Part shown: positions 51,429-60,383 of the stretch, one piece after another
Layout of the letters: every line of letters starts with the position of its first letter
Position numbering within the stretch: position 1 is the stretch's first letter
Origin: Rhizobium mesosinicum
GTDB lineage: Bacteria; Pseudomonadota; Alphaproteobacteria; Rhizobiales; Rhizobiaceae
Assembly (NCBI RefSeq): GCF_019511345.1
Contig: NZ_JAEUAK010000008.1
Coordinates: 124,001 to 188,000 of the forward strand
Length of the DNA stretch: 64,000 nucleotides
Reading direction: 5' to 3'
Notes under the pieces: model-generated
Seen by the model: only the letters and a program-made list of their open reading frames with translations
Database searches by the model: none
What the model was told of the DNA's origin: nothing
Translations under genes and position numbers: made by a program

Positions 51429-51686
51429 ATGCAGGTGGTGAAGGAGCTGGAGATTGTCGAAATCCCTGACGCCATTCATCCGAGACGGCGCATGGTGCTC
51501 ATTCAGCGGGAGGATGGCTTTTACGCTTACGCGGAGCAGTACTATTACATATCGCGGTACGGCGGCGAGATCATTGCCGAAGGCTGGGCCAGGCTTCCAA
51601 CTGACGGCAGCATCTATGAAAATCCGCAGGCTGCCGAGGCCGAGGCACGACGGGAATTTTCCGGGCGGCATGGCGTAGCCTATTGA
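51429..51686 (+). CDS. Small hypothetical protein
   Basis: An 85-residue, Tyr-rich soluble protein (Y-A-Y-A-E-Q-Y-Y-Y-I-S-R-Y near 33-45). GGAGAAGG precedes the ATG, supporting real translation. It follows the 50906 gene by 91 bp on the same strand. No family is recognised. Confidence 0.6.
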   Translation: MQVVKELEIVEIPDAIHPRRRMVLIQREDGFYAYAEQYYYISRYGGEIIAEGWARLPTDGSIYENPQAAEAEARREFSGRHGVAY

Positions 51687-51959
51687 GGTTGGCGGTTTGT
51701 CCGCTTCGTGCCGATATCGTTGAAAGCCAGGGTGAATGATCGGATTATTCGCACGGCAGTTTTTCGGCGATTACTTTAAACTGTTCGGCAGTAAACCGGG
51801 TCAGGGTCGGCATTTCTAGTCGAAGAATGAAAGAAGTACCAAGAGAGCGCCTGGCTCCGGCCGAAGGCGTTTCGCAAGGTCACCGGAGGAATTCGGCCCC
51901 CAACCCAACGCTCTCTTGATGGTGAGATGATCGCAGCAGATGGTTGAGGTGGTGTCCTG

Positions 51960-52355
51960 TTATCTTTTGAACCGCCTCGCGATGAGCGCGCCGGCATCGC
52001 CGATGACGATGGCCGGGATCAGCACCAGCGCCATGTCGTTGATGCGCGGCGGCACGTCGACGACGACGAGATGGAGCCCGAACCAGGGATTGAGGATCTG
52101 CACCATGTAGATCGCCGCCCACCAGAGCCCGAAGGGGATGACGATGAGCAGACGGCCGAGGCGGGTGGCGCTCCAGCGGTCGGCGGTTTCGGCGACGGCA
52201 ATGTCACGAGCGGCCTCGATGCCCTTGATCGCTTCATCGGCGGCAAGCTTCTGCTGGTCGGTCTCAGCCTCTAGTTTCGCCTGATAGGCAGCGAGCAGGG
52301 GGGCGGTGAATTTCTCGATGATGCCGCCGAGCAGCAGGTCGCTCAGCCACTTCAT
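51960..52355 (-). CDS. GTA-type holin (3TM, gene-transfer release) protein
   Basis: A 131-residue protein. A helical N-terminus (about 15-60, A-Y-Q-A-K-L-E-A-E-T-D-Q-Q-K) is followed by two membrane helices (about 68-88 and 108-126). The pattern R-W-S-A-T-R-L-G-R-L near 60-69 matches the family annotated as a three-helix holin for release of gene-transfer agents. Its start overlaps the stop of the preceding small gene (ATGA). It is the last gene of the second phage-like module and would open the inner membrane for lysis. Confidence 0.75.
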   Translation of the reverse strand: MKWLSDLLLGGIIEKFTAPLLAAYQAKLEAETDQQKLAADEAIKGIEAARDIAVAETADRWSATRLGRLLIVIPFGLWWAAIYMVQILNPWFGLHLVVVDVPPRINDMALVLIPAIVIGDAGALIARRFKR

Positions 52356-52555
52356 TTCGCCCATCCAAACTTGTGAGCGAGGAAATACCAGCCCTCCGCT
52401 ACGGCGGCGATGAGCGCGCCCGAGGCGACCTGAAGGGTCATGGCGACATCGGGATCGCGCGAGATCATCTCGCCGAGATCGGGTGCGATCAGCCCACGGG
52501 TGACGAGGATGGCGGCGAGGTAACGCAAGAGAATGCGGATGAAGACGAGGGTCAT
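52352..52555 (-). CDS. Small membrane protein (putative phage holin)
   Basis: A 67-residue protein with an N-terminal hydrophobic segment (L-V-F-I-R-I-L-L-R-Y-L-A-A-I-L-V) and a second near 45-60. The layout resembles short Pam3-gp28-like holins. The start at 52555 is chosen over the longer frame because it gives a simple two-helix protein; it overlaps the next gene by four bases. It is probably a lysis partner of the GTA-type holin. Confidence 0.6.
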   Translation of the reverse strand: MTLVFIRILLRYLAAILVTRGLIAPDLGEMISRDPDVAMTLQVASGALIAAVAEGWYFLAHKFGWAK

Positions 52556-52801
52556 GTGTGCTGCCCGGTTGGAGAGGGCGGCAGGATCGTTCGGGAAAGG
52601 TTGTCTGCGTGAACTCGGGAGGGAAATCTGGCAGGTTTGCTGATGTTCGACACCCATTCGAGGTGGGATAGAGGAAATCAGGCAAAATATGTTGAGCCCG
52701 AAGGGCGGATGAGGGAGCCGCAGCGCACTACCTTGCTTATTGTCAAACTTGATCGCAGGTGGCGATTCTCTGCTCCGCACAATTCCCGAACGCAGATCCC
52801 C

Positions 52802-53053
52802 CTACATAAACCGCGCCAGCGCCCCCGAGGCAATCGCCTTGATCAACAACCCGGCGAGCGGGGTCAGCACGATGGCGACCACTGCCCAGAGCGCCTTGCC
52901 GATGCGGTTTGCGAGTTTTTCGACGCTGCCCTCGATGCGCAGCAGGGCGGCGTTGATATGCGGCTGCTGCGCTTCCAGCGAGACGACACGCTCCTTCAAA
53001 TCGTTGATCCTGCCATGCAGCTTTTCAAGCTCGTTGCGGGTGGTTTCATCCAT
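52802..53053 (-). CDS. XhlA-like coiled-coil membrane protein
   Basis: An 83-residue protein. A long N-terminal coiled coil (residues 5-48, N-E-L-E-K-L-H-G-R-I-N-D-L-K) leads to one membrane helix (about 53-75). This is the shape of phage XhlA/haemolysin-like lysis accessory proteins. It lies between the giant virion protein genes and the two holin-like genes on the same strand. Confidence 0.65.
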   Translation of the reverse strand: MDETTRNELEKLHGRINDLKERVVSLEAQQPHINAALLRIEGSVEKLANRIGKALWAVVAIVLTPLAGLLIKAIASGALARFM

Positions 53054-53108
53054 GATGCCATTCCTTGTTTGGCATCATGGATAGGGTGCGGAAGGTTGAG
53101 AGCGAAAA

Positions 53109-54689
53109 TCACCGCCCCGCGATCCTTGCCAGGTCGGCATTCGCCCCGCTGAGCATCGCGTCTGCGGGCGACTCCGCCGAGAGGCCGGTGGCTTCGAGGA
53201 TTTCGGTGATATGCTCGTTGCCGATGCCAAGATCGCCGCGCGCCGGGCGGATGGCCTTTACGAGCGTCTTTGCATCGTTCGCCGTGCCCGCGGGCGGGCT
53301 TTGCGCATCGCGGATTGCGGGCAGGGCGGCCATGACTGAATAGCCGGTATGCTCTGCGAGATATGCCGGCCATGTCGTGTCATGATCGTGTCCACCGAGG
53401 GCAGCGGTAAACACCCTGTCCGTCATGGCGAGCGCGATCAGATCCATGGCGAGCGTGATGCCCTGCCGGGCGGCTGCGTCCTGATCGGTGACTTCAGCGC
53501 TCTGATCTATGGCTGCGGCGCTCTGTTTTATGCCTGCGGCGCTGGCCTTGAACTTCTCCGCAAGATGTGCGCCGAGGGCCTTGAAGAGGCGCAGGGTTTC
53601 GCCCCCGCCGGACTGCGCCGGGAACGGCTTGAATATCGCCTGCTCCATGGCGGTATCGGCATAGGCAATGGCCTTCGCTTCATCCCCGCCGAATTGCTTG
53701 AGCCCCTTCTGATAATGCGCGAGCCAGGCCGGTATCTCGATGAAACAATATCGCAGCGTCCCCTCAAGCCAGCGGGCCAACGTCTCCCACGCCGTTCGGG
53801 CATCCGAAAAGGCCTGACGACCAAGCATGAGGGATGAGCGGATGGTGACCTGGTTGATGATGCCGGGGCGCAAGGCACTTTGAAGTGCCGTGGCAAAATC
53901 GCCCCTGCCTGCCGCGGCAATGATGTCGTCCAGCCGATAGCGGTGCGACAACAAGGTCGCAAGATCATTCGCAATGCTGGTCGCAGTGGGGTTCTTTTTC
54001 ACGAGGCGCGCCATCCGGCCGATGCTGTCTGCCGCGCGCAACTCGCGGGCGCCGGCTTCTTCCAGCCAGGTTTCTAGGCGGCGCAAAGCGACGAAGTTTT
54101 TGGTTCGCGCGAAGACGTCCGCCAGCGTAGGATCGTCCAGTAGGCGCCTTGCATTGGCAAGAGGTTCGCAGAATTCGAGATCATAGAGCAGATGATTGAC
54201 GTGCCGGTGCAGCACGGCGATATCGAGATCGAGCGGCTGGGCCTTGAGATCGGCGCGGGACCGGCCGTGGCCTGCCTCGGTTTGTGATTTAGCGACGCGG
54301 CCAGATACCAGCGCTTGCGCCCGGTCCGGCCCCGCATCCGCGCTATCATAGGCCAGCGGGTAGTAGCCGCCCTTCAGCGCCTTGCCGGCGATGGTCACGG
54401 GAGTGGGCTCTACCCATTGCGGTGCGATGCCGGTCAGGCGCTTTTCGCGCGTGGCGATATCGCGCTGGAAGGCGGCGAGATAATCCCACACGGACTGCAC
54501 GAAATCCGCATCGCGCTCGTCCAGCGAGGCGAGCACGGCGCCGAGCCCGGCTTCATCGAACGCGCCGGGGACGCGGGCATCCGTCAGCCGCCGGCGGTTC
54601 GCCTCATTGCCGGTATTGAGTGCAATGGCGATCGCCTCCCATTTCGACAGGGATTGGCCGAGCGCCGGCAGGTAACGGGGCTGCGCCAT
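53109..54689 (-). CDS. Large phage virion/polyvalent protein, C-terminal part (frameshifted)
   Basis: A 526-residue mostly helical frame starting M-A-Q-P-R-Y-L-P. It directly continues the protein encoded by the preceding gene: adding one C to the six-C tract (54705-54710) joins the two frames as Y-P-P-E-E-I-S-K-M-A-Q-P. It has its own ATG with GAGGAG nine bases upstream, so it could be translated alone. Long helices and an Ala-rich C-terminus (T-A-L-G-G-H-D-H-D-T-T-W-P) fit internal virion proteins. Function unproven. Confidence 0.7.
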   Translation of the reverse strand: MAQPRYLPALGQSLSKWEAIAIALNTGNEANRRRLTDARVPGAFDEAGLGAVLASLDERDADFVQSVWDYLAAFQRDIATREKRLTGIAPQWVEPTPVTIAGKALKGGYYPLAYDSADAGPDRAQALVSGRVAKSQTEAGHGRSRADLKAQPLDLDIAVLHRHVNHLLYDLEFCEPLANARRLLDDPTLADVFARTKNFVALRRLETWLEEAGARELRAADSIGRMARLVKKNPTATSIANDLATLLSHRYRLDDIIAAAGRGDFATALQSALRPGIINQVTIRSSLMLGRQAFSDARTAWETLARWLEGTLRYCFIEIPAWLAHYQKGLKQFGGDEAKAIAYADTAMEQAIFKPFPAQSGGGETLRLFKALGAHLAEKFKASAAGIKQSAAAIDQSAEVTDQDAAARQGITLAMDLIALAMTDRVFTAALGGHDHDTTWPAYLAEHTGYSVMAALPAIRDAQSPPAGTANDAKTLVKAIRPARGDLGIGNEHITEILEATGLSAESPADAMLSGANADLARIAGR

Positions 54690-56962
54690 CTTGCTGATCT
54701 CCTCGGGGGGTAGAGATCATAGAGCGCCTGCAGGTCGGCGGCTGCCTTTTCTCTGCGCAGCGCAAGCCGGTCTGCGGCTGCATCGAGCGGTGCCTTGATG
54801 GCCTGGTACGCAATGCCGCCGATCTGTCGCAGCTGTGTGACCGCCTCCAGCGCGGGATCGAGGTGCGGGAGGTCCAGGAAACCGGAGGCAGCCGGCAGCG
54901 GGGCTTTGCCGATGGCATCGGCGAGCGCGGTGACGATCTCGTCATAATCCGCCTCGCCATCGGCATCGGTCAGCTGGCTGGCGCGTTCTGCGGCATGTTC
55001 GAGGTTCTTCACCGCCGCCATGAGGGCGCGGAAACGCTCCAGCGTGATCTCCTTATAGGACTGGCGCCCGGAGGCGATCAGCACGCTATCGGCAATGGCA
55101 AGCTCGTTTTCCCGCCCTGCTTCCTTCATGGCCATGACGTAGTTTCTGAGGGCCATGCGCGGATCATTCTGCCCAACTCGCTCGTCATCCGGCCGGCCGC
55201 CAAGCCCGTAGCGCCCAAGCAGCGCGTCGATCGCGCCGAGATAGTCGATATGGCCATTGTCGCGTCGGCTTGCCTCGGCCAGCTTTTCGCGCGCCTGGCC
55301 GCTTGCCAGGCGTGCAGCCTCCGCCTCGAATTCCTCGACTTCACGGGTAACCTTGAGGCTTTCGGCATAGATCGCGTGATTGAGAAGCTGGCGGCGCTTG
55401 GCGGTGATCAACTTGCCGATCCGCTCATCCTGAACGGCGTGAGGCCCCGTCTGCATCTCACCTTCGCCGGCGATGTCCCGGCTTGCCCTCTCACGCCAGC
55501 TTTCATCCTGCGCCAGCTCATCGCCCAGCCGAGCGGCCTCCAGGCCGGTGCGCCGACCGGCAGCGAGGAAGCGCGCACCGTCCATTGCATCACCGACCTC
55601 CATGCCCGCGGTGGCCGAAAGCGCATAGGCTTCGGCCTCGGCCACCGTCAGTCCCTCGCCATCGCCTGCTACCTTGATGATCGCCTTCAGTTCGGCCGCC
55701 AGCCATTCCGCCCGCCGGTCATTATGGACGGCGGCAATCGCCCGCTCTTCGGCCGAGCCATCGATCAGCATATCGCCGTGGCGCTGCAGCATGACACGCT
55801 CGACCTCGAAGGCGATCGCATCCGCGCGGGCAGGCGCCCGCGTCATGGCGGCCACCAGCTCATCGCCGGAGCCGAGACCGAAGAGATCCGCGACGATATC
55901 GGGATCGAGCCCGCCCTCATCGGTATAGAGGGGATGCTCGCCCTGTGGCAGAGCTTCGAGGATGCCGGCGCCGTAGCGCGCCTCAAGGGCGGCCTTGTCG
56001 AAACGAATGTCGCCTGCCGGTGCGGGCGTTTCCATATCCAGCCAGCGGCGGTTCGCCATCCATTCGACGGCGCGGTAGAGGCTGGTGGCGTTGATCTCTT
56101 TTTCCACCTCGCGCTGGACGGAGGCTTTTTCTGCTTTGTAAGCCTTCTGCCCCTCGCGCCGCACGGGCTCCATCATCTGGCGCAGCAACTGCGCTTTCGC
56201 TTCCTGCGCGGCGAGCGCGCGCAGTTTCAGCAGGTGGTCGTATTGCGGCTGGGGGAGGCCGGCGCTGGCAAAGACGGGTTCGTCGCCGCCGACATCTGCC
56301 TGGGCCATCTCGATTGCGGTGTCGCTGGCGAGCATCCGGAAGAAGATGGCGGCGACATCGGGGGAGAGGGAAATGTCGAGGGCGACGAGGCGGCGGTAGA
56401 TCGACAGCAACCAGTCGCGGAATTGCTCGAAGACGCCGCGCATCTCGGGTGAGGGGGCCGTGCCTTCGATCAGATAGGTTTTGGCGGCATCTGCGAAGCG
56501 AGACTGCATGGCGGTGTCGATGGCCGCGTCTTTGTCGGAATTTCCGGTTGTGCCACGATCGAGCGCGGCCAACACATCCTTGACGGTTATCTTGATGCCG
56601 GGTTTGGCGCGCACTCCATCAGTTGTGACGAGCTTCGCGTTCTTGCGCCACCAGCTTTCGAGATGGGCGAAACTTTCTGCGGCCGGGCGAACGCCGCTGC
56701 CGGCCATGTCCTGCATGATATCGAGGAAATGGCGGCTTGACCCTTGCAGCAGCGTTGAGAGATCGGGCTTTCGGAAAATGTCGAGGATGGTTTCGGTGCC
56801 GGTTGAGATACGGAGCGGGCTGTTGGGTGAGACGTCCGGGCTTCGGAACAAACGCGGCGGCATGCCGAATGTGAGGTCATCGGTTCTCATCACCGCGTGA
56901 TCGGATGGAGGTTGGGCGGACACGGTCGCGGTGCCTGCGGAACGGTTGGTCAGATTTTTCAA
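54584..56962 (-). CDS. Large phage virion/polyvalent protein, N-terminal part (frameshifted)
   Basis: A 792-residue frame. The N-terminal region has R-H-F-L-D-I-M-Q-D-M and A-P-S-P-E-M-R-G-V-F-E-Q-F-R-D-W-L (near 170-195), a pattern common in very large phage proteins. A zone with L-F-G-L-G-S-G-D-E-L-V near 370 and H-N-D-R-R-A-E-W-L follows. Its last ~40 residues, after L-Y-D-L-Y-P-P, are out-of-frame sequence with a different composition. The true protein probably continues into the 53109-54689 frame, giving about 1,280 residues. Confidence 0.7.
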   Translation of the reverse strand: MKNLTNRSAGTATVSAQPPSDHAVMRTDDLTFGMPPRLFRSPDVSPNSPLRISTGTETILDIFRKPDLSTLLQGSSRHFLDIMQDMAGSGVRPAAESFAHLESWWRKNAKLVTTDGVRAKPGIKITVKDVLAALDRGTTGNSDKDAAIDTAMQSRFADAAKTYLIEGTAPSPEMRGVFEQFRDWLLSIYRRLVALDISLSPDVAAIFFRMLASDTAIEMAQADVGGDEPVFASAGLPQPQYDHLLKLRALAAQEAKAQLLRQMMEPVRREGQKAYKAEKASVQREVEKEINATSLYRAVEWMANRRWLDMETPAPAGDIRFDKAALEARYGAGILEALPQGEHPLYTDEGGLDPDIVADLFGLGSGDELVAAMTRAPARADAIAFEVERVMLQRHGDMLIDGSAEERAIAAVHNDRRAEWLAAELKAIIKVAGDGEGLTVAEAEAYALSATAGMEVGDAMDGARFLAAGRRTGLEAARLGDELAQDESWRERASRDIAGEGEMQTGPHAVQDERIGKLITAKRRQLLNHAIYAESLKVTREVEEFEAEAARLASGQAREKLAEASRRDNGHIDYLGAIDALLGRYGLGGRPDDERVGQNDPRMALRNYVMAMKEAGRENELAIADSVLIASGRQSYKEITLERFRALMAAVKNLEHAAERASQLTDADGEADYDEIVTALADAIGKAPLPAASGFLDLPHLDPALEAVTQLRQIGGIAYQAIKAPLDAAADRLALRREKAAADLQALYDLYPPRRSARWRSPVTCRRSANPCRNGRRSPLHSIPAMRRTAGG

Positions 56963-56993
56963 GTTGAATTCCCTCGGGAAATCGCTTTGCCGG

Positions 56994-59477
56994 TCAGGGC
57001 TGCGGATGGAGCTTCAGATATTCATTGAGGCTGCGGCCCTCCGAGCGTGCCAAGGCGGACGTGAAGGCGGAATGACTTATGGCGAAATGGGATACGGTCT
57101 CGGCAGGGCGTCCGGCGATCGCAGAGCGCAGCACCGCGAGATCATAGGCCCGCCGTTCGGCCGCAAGATCGATGATGGGGGACGAGAAGGCAGGGTTGGC
57201 CCGCGCATTGAGGGCGCTACCATAGGCGTTCGCATGCTCGCGAAACGCTTGGGATTCCGCGAAGGTGAGGCTGCCAGCGTGCGGACGGATATTATCCATA
57301 ATATATCCGTCGCCCTTCGAACCGGCGAAGTACGTGGCGTAGGTCGCCATCGAGAGTTTTACGTCGCCGTCGGTTGCTCTGGCCAAAGCGAGAGCGCCAC
57401 TGTCCACCAGATCGTCTGGATTGATACCCGCTGCCTCGGCAGCTTTAACGAAGGCGCCGGCCGGGACGAGAACGTCCCGCGCTTCGGGGTTCGGCGCCAT
57501 TTTGGCGACAAAGCCATGGAAGTCTTCGGGTGACCGAGTGCGAAGCTTGGACGCCTGCGCGGCGATGGAGATATCTTCGATTGCCTTGCGGGTGCTATCG
57601 GCCGCTATGGGGTGGGACGCAGAAATATGTGAAGAGCCGCGACGGCGCAGGAGGGCGTTCATGCCTATCATGGCGAAATCCTGCACGACTTCTTTGCCTA
57701 TGCCGGCAAAACCGCCCGCGATGAAGGTGTCTCCAACTTTGTCGAATACCTCCTGCGTCGGATCCACGAGCAGTTTTTTGAGATAGTTCTGCGCGACAAG
57801 CTGGGTCGCCTGTGCCGCGCCCTCCTTGAGACCTATGCCGATCCATTTTTGCAGGAATGAATTCAAGTATAGCCGCTTCAGGAGAGGCGACGTCGCCTTA
57901 TCGAAGGGGATCCTGTCGATAAACGCGGTTAAGCTATAGGCCACCGCCGCGTCACTTTGCTCCAGTTCGCTTTTTTCCGCTTTTCTTGCTGCTGCCGCGG
58001 CGTCCCCAGCGGCACGCAGCATTTCTACCCCGGTGCCCGCGCCGGCGCCAGATACAACTGTCGCTGTCATGGTGGGCAGGAGGGCGCCAAACATCTCGCC
58101 GCCCATACGAGTCCAGCTGTTTTCATATCCGGGCGCTGCCGGAAAAAGCGTCTCGCCGTAGTCACCGAGGCTCGCGCCCCAAGACTGAAGGTATCCGGCG
58201 ATATCGTCGAGCGGACCATTGAATTGCTCTTTCGCCTGATCGGATGTCATGCGCCCTGCGCGCACTTCGTTCAAAACATACCGTGCGAACGGACCGTAGA
58301 GCAGCGTTTGCTCGTCGAGCTTCTTTTCCAGGAGCGGTACCTTATCATCTGGCAGCTTCGCGCCGTCGGCAATCTCTCCTATGAGGGCTACTTCCTGATC
58401 CGACTTGGGGCTACTGAGCAGCTGGCCTGTGCCTTCGATGATACGACCTGACTCGGTCACGCTGGCGCTGCCAGCGCCCTTAGGAGCTTCGAGAACATAC
58501 TGTCCAGCTGATTTCGCTCTCTCCCAAGCTTCTTTTGCTGTTAGACGGTGGGCATACCGAGATTGGAGCTGAGATCTGACATCGTCATCCGTAGCAGTTC
58601 CATTGAGAACTCCTTGAAGGGTGTCCAAGGCGTTGATGGTATCGAACCAATTTTGATTCTGAATTTTCTGTTTCAGAATAGGAATGTTTTCAGAGGGTGC
58701 GTTCTTTGCGTTTCTAATCTCTTCAATAAGCGCCTCTTTTTTCTTCTCATCGTCACTCAGAGGTTCTTCGGATGCTAAAGGCACATCGCCTACAGCGGAG
58801 GTGGCAGGCTCTGCGGACGGTGGTGCATTTCCCGTTGTCGGCGCTGCCGGCTGGGCAGTTCGGGGCGCTGGCTCAGTGGGCTGGTGGACAGGCTGTGTTG
58901 GCGAGACGGGCGGTTGGGTGTACGGGACGGCGCGCGGAGTGTTCGTATTTGCACCCGCCGCCGCCGGCGCGCTTGTCGGTGCGGCGGGCGCTGTGGGGCG
59001 AGCGGGGGATTGCGCGGTCGGGGCGACAGGCGCCTGGGGTTGAGACGGCGCGGTGGGCCGGTTGACCGGAGCGATGCTTTCCTCAACCGAAGCGGCCGTT
59101 TGAGGATTACTTTTCGGCGCCTCCCAGAACCTTTGTACCTTCTGCTCGAAAGAACAAAGGTTAGGTACGTCATCCTTCGCCAGAAGGACCGCCATGGGAT
59201 TTTCGCCATACCAGGTAGCCGCGCGTCTTGCGGTCGAGAGCATCGCCGTGTTGCGCGCCTCGTCCATGCGCTGCTGAAGAACGTCGCGAAATTCCTTGAC
59301 CATCTGCGGGGACGGGGCAGGGTTTCCCGTAACTTGTGCATACTCCCGCGCGAAGTTAAGGTTATCCGCAACCTTGTCTGGATTTTCATCCGAGGATTGA
59401 ATATTGCTACTGGCGGCGGCAGCGTCCTGCTGGCGCCGTCTGCGCGACAGGGCGTCATAATCCGACGTGATATCCAT
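56994..59477 (-). CDS. Large phage virion/polyvalent protein with Pro/Ala linker
   Basis: An 827-residue protein. A helical start (1-120) leads to a long Pro/Ala/Thr/Gln-rich linker (about 130-225), then helical and hydrophobic regions (about 430-600) and an end with S-P-E-D-F-H-G-F near 660. No enzyme motif was identified. GGGAGAC precedes the ATG. It lies 31 bp upstream of the next large gene on the same strand, so the three frames may be one ancestral giant protein or an operon of internal virion proteins. Confidence 0.65.
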   Translation of the reverse strand: MDITSDYDALSRRRRQQDAAAASSNIQSSDENPDKVADNLNFAREYAQVTGNPAPSPQMVKEFRDVLQQRMDEARNTAMLSTARRAATWYGENPMAVLLAKDDVPNLCSFEQKVQRFWEAPKSNPQTAASVEESIAPVNRPTAPSQPQAPVAPTAQSPARPTAPAAPTSAPAAAGANTNTPRAVPYTQPPVSPTQPVHQPTEPAPRTAQPAAPTTGNAPPSAEPATSAVGDVPLASEEPLSDDEKKKEALIEEIRNAKNAPSENIPILKQKIQNQNWFDTINALDTLQGVLNGTATDDDVRSQLQSRYAHRLTAKEAWERAKSAGQYVLEAPKGAGSASVTESGRIIEGTGQLLSSPKSDQEVALIGEIADGAKLPDDKVPLLEKKLDEQTLLYGPFARYVLNEVRAGRMTSDQAKEQFNGPLDDIAGYLQSWGASLGDYGETLFPAAPGYENSWTRMGGEMFGALLPTMTATVVSGAGAGTGVEMLRAAGDAAAAARKAEKSELEQSDAAVAYSLTAFIDRIPFDKATSPLLKRLYLNSFLQKWIGIGLKEGAAQATQLVAQNYLKKLLVDPTQEVFDKVGDTFIAGGFAGIGKEVVQDFAMIGMNALLRRRGSSHISASHPIAADSTRKAIEDISIAAQASKLRTRSPEDFHGFVAKMAPNPEARDVLVPAGAFVKAAEAAGINPDDLVDSGALALARATDGDVKLSMATYATYFAGSKGDGYIMDNIRPHAGSLTFAESQAFREHANAYGSALNARANPAFSSPIIDLAAERRAYDLAVLRSAIAGRPAETVSHFAISHSAFTSALARSEGRSLNEYLKLHPQP

Positions 59478-59546
59478 GCTTTGTCTCCCGTTCCGCTGAG
59501 AGACAGGGGTAGGTGCGGAAGAGTTGTTTTATAAATCGAGGGAGGA

Positions 59547-59891
59547 ATGCCGATGGCAAACGGGACTGATATGACTGGGGCTTCGGCCGGGGGCAAGGGT
59601 GGCGTGGGAGCGGGAATTGCGATCCTGGCGGCGGTCGCGCTGGTCTGTACCGTCGCGCGGTTCATCGCAACGGGCGCGGCCTATCCGGCGGCAGGGGCGC
59701 CCCGATTTATCGGCGAGATGATCGGCGGATCTCTGCCGTCGTTCGTCGTCGGGTTGATCGTATTTTTCATCATCCGTTTTGTGAGGCGCAAAAGCGCAGA
59801 TCGCTTCGCAGGGGTGCTGTCGGGCTTGATTGTCGTGCTCGCGCTCGCTGGCCTTGGCTATCTCGGCGACCTGAAACATCTCGCTCAGTGA
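59547..59891 (+). CDS. Small membrane protein (first of tandem pair)
   Basis: A 114-residue protein with three hydrophobic segments (about 22-40, 65-78 and 88-104). It has the pattern G-x-G-x-x-I-A-I-L-A-A-V and F-F-I-I-R-F-V-R-R near 74-82. It is a clear paralogue of the next gene (same order of motifs, same spacing). AGGGAGGAATG lies at its start. It is divergent from the phage-like module. Function unknown. Confidence 0.65.
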   Translation: MPMANGTDMTGASAGGKGGVGAGIAILAAVALVCTVARFIATGAAYPAAGAPRFIGEMIGGSLPSFVVGLIVFFIIRFVRRKSADRFAGVLSGLIVVLALAGLGYLGDLKHLAQ

Positions 59892-59958
59892 GGGTGGGCC
59901 GACCGTTCGACCAGGCGATCAGGGGTTGGTACGGAAGGATGTTTATCAGTCAGGGGTG

Positions 59959-60309
59959 ATGTCGATGGCGAATGAGGCTGACATGACCGAGAAATTCACG
60001 CGCGCCAAAGGCGGCATGGGCAAGAGCATCGCAATATTGGTGGCGGTCTCGCTCGTCAGCCGTATTGCCACGACCATCACACTCGGCACGCATCCGGAGA
60101 ATTACCCAGGCGCGACAGGCAGATTTCTCGGGGAGAACGTGGGTGGGGCCATCGGCTCGCTTCTCGTCGGCCTGATTTTCTTCTTCATTATCCGGCTCGT
60201 GAGGCGCAGGAGCGGAGACCCTTTTGCCGGCGTGCTCGGCGGACTGCTCGTTATAATCGTGGCATCCTATCTCGCTTATATCGGCAAACTCAGCCACATC
60301 AGCCGTTGA
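59959..60309 (+). CDS. Small membrane protein (second of tandem pair)
   Basis: A 116-residue paralogue of the preceding gene, with matching segments S-I-A-I-L-V-A-V, F-F-F-I-I-R-L-V-R-R and F-A-G-V-L-G-G-L. ATG at 59959 or 59965 is possible; AGGGGTG lies just upstream. The two genes are 67 bp apart on one strand, so they arose by tandem duplication and are likely cotranscribed. Confidence 0.65.
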   Translation: MSMANEADMTEKFTRAKGGMGKSIAILVAVSLVSRIATTITLGTHPENYPGATGRFLGENVGGAIGSLLVGLIFFFIIRLVRRRSGDPFAGVLGGLLVIIVASYLAYIGKLSHISR

Positions 60310-60383
60310 TTGGTACGCAAGTGAAAGGCATAGCCTCATGCCGATCGGATACCGGCGGGCAGGGCGCCCGCCGGGTATCGGCT

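Noticed and set aside
51745..51813. 22-codon minus-strand ORF near the second phage module
   Set aside because: No Shine-Dalgarno sequence and too short to judge; may be a fragment.
54863..56452. 529-codon plus-strand frame in the phage module
   Set aside because: Antisense shadow of the 792-residue virion protein frame.
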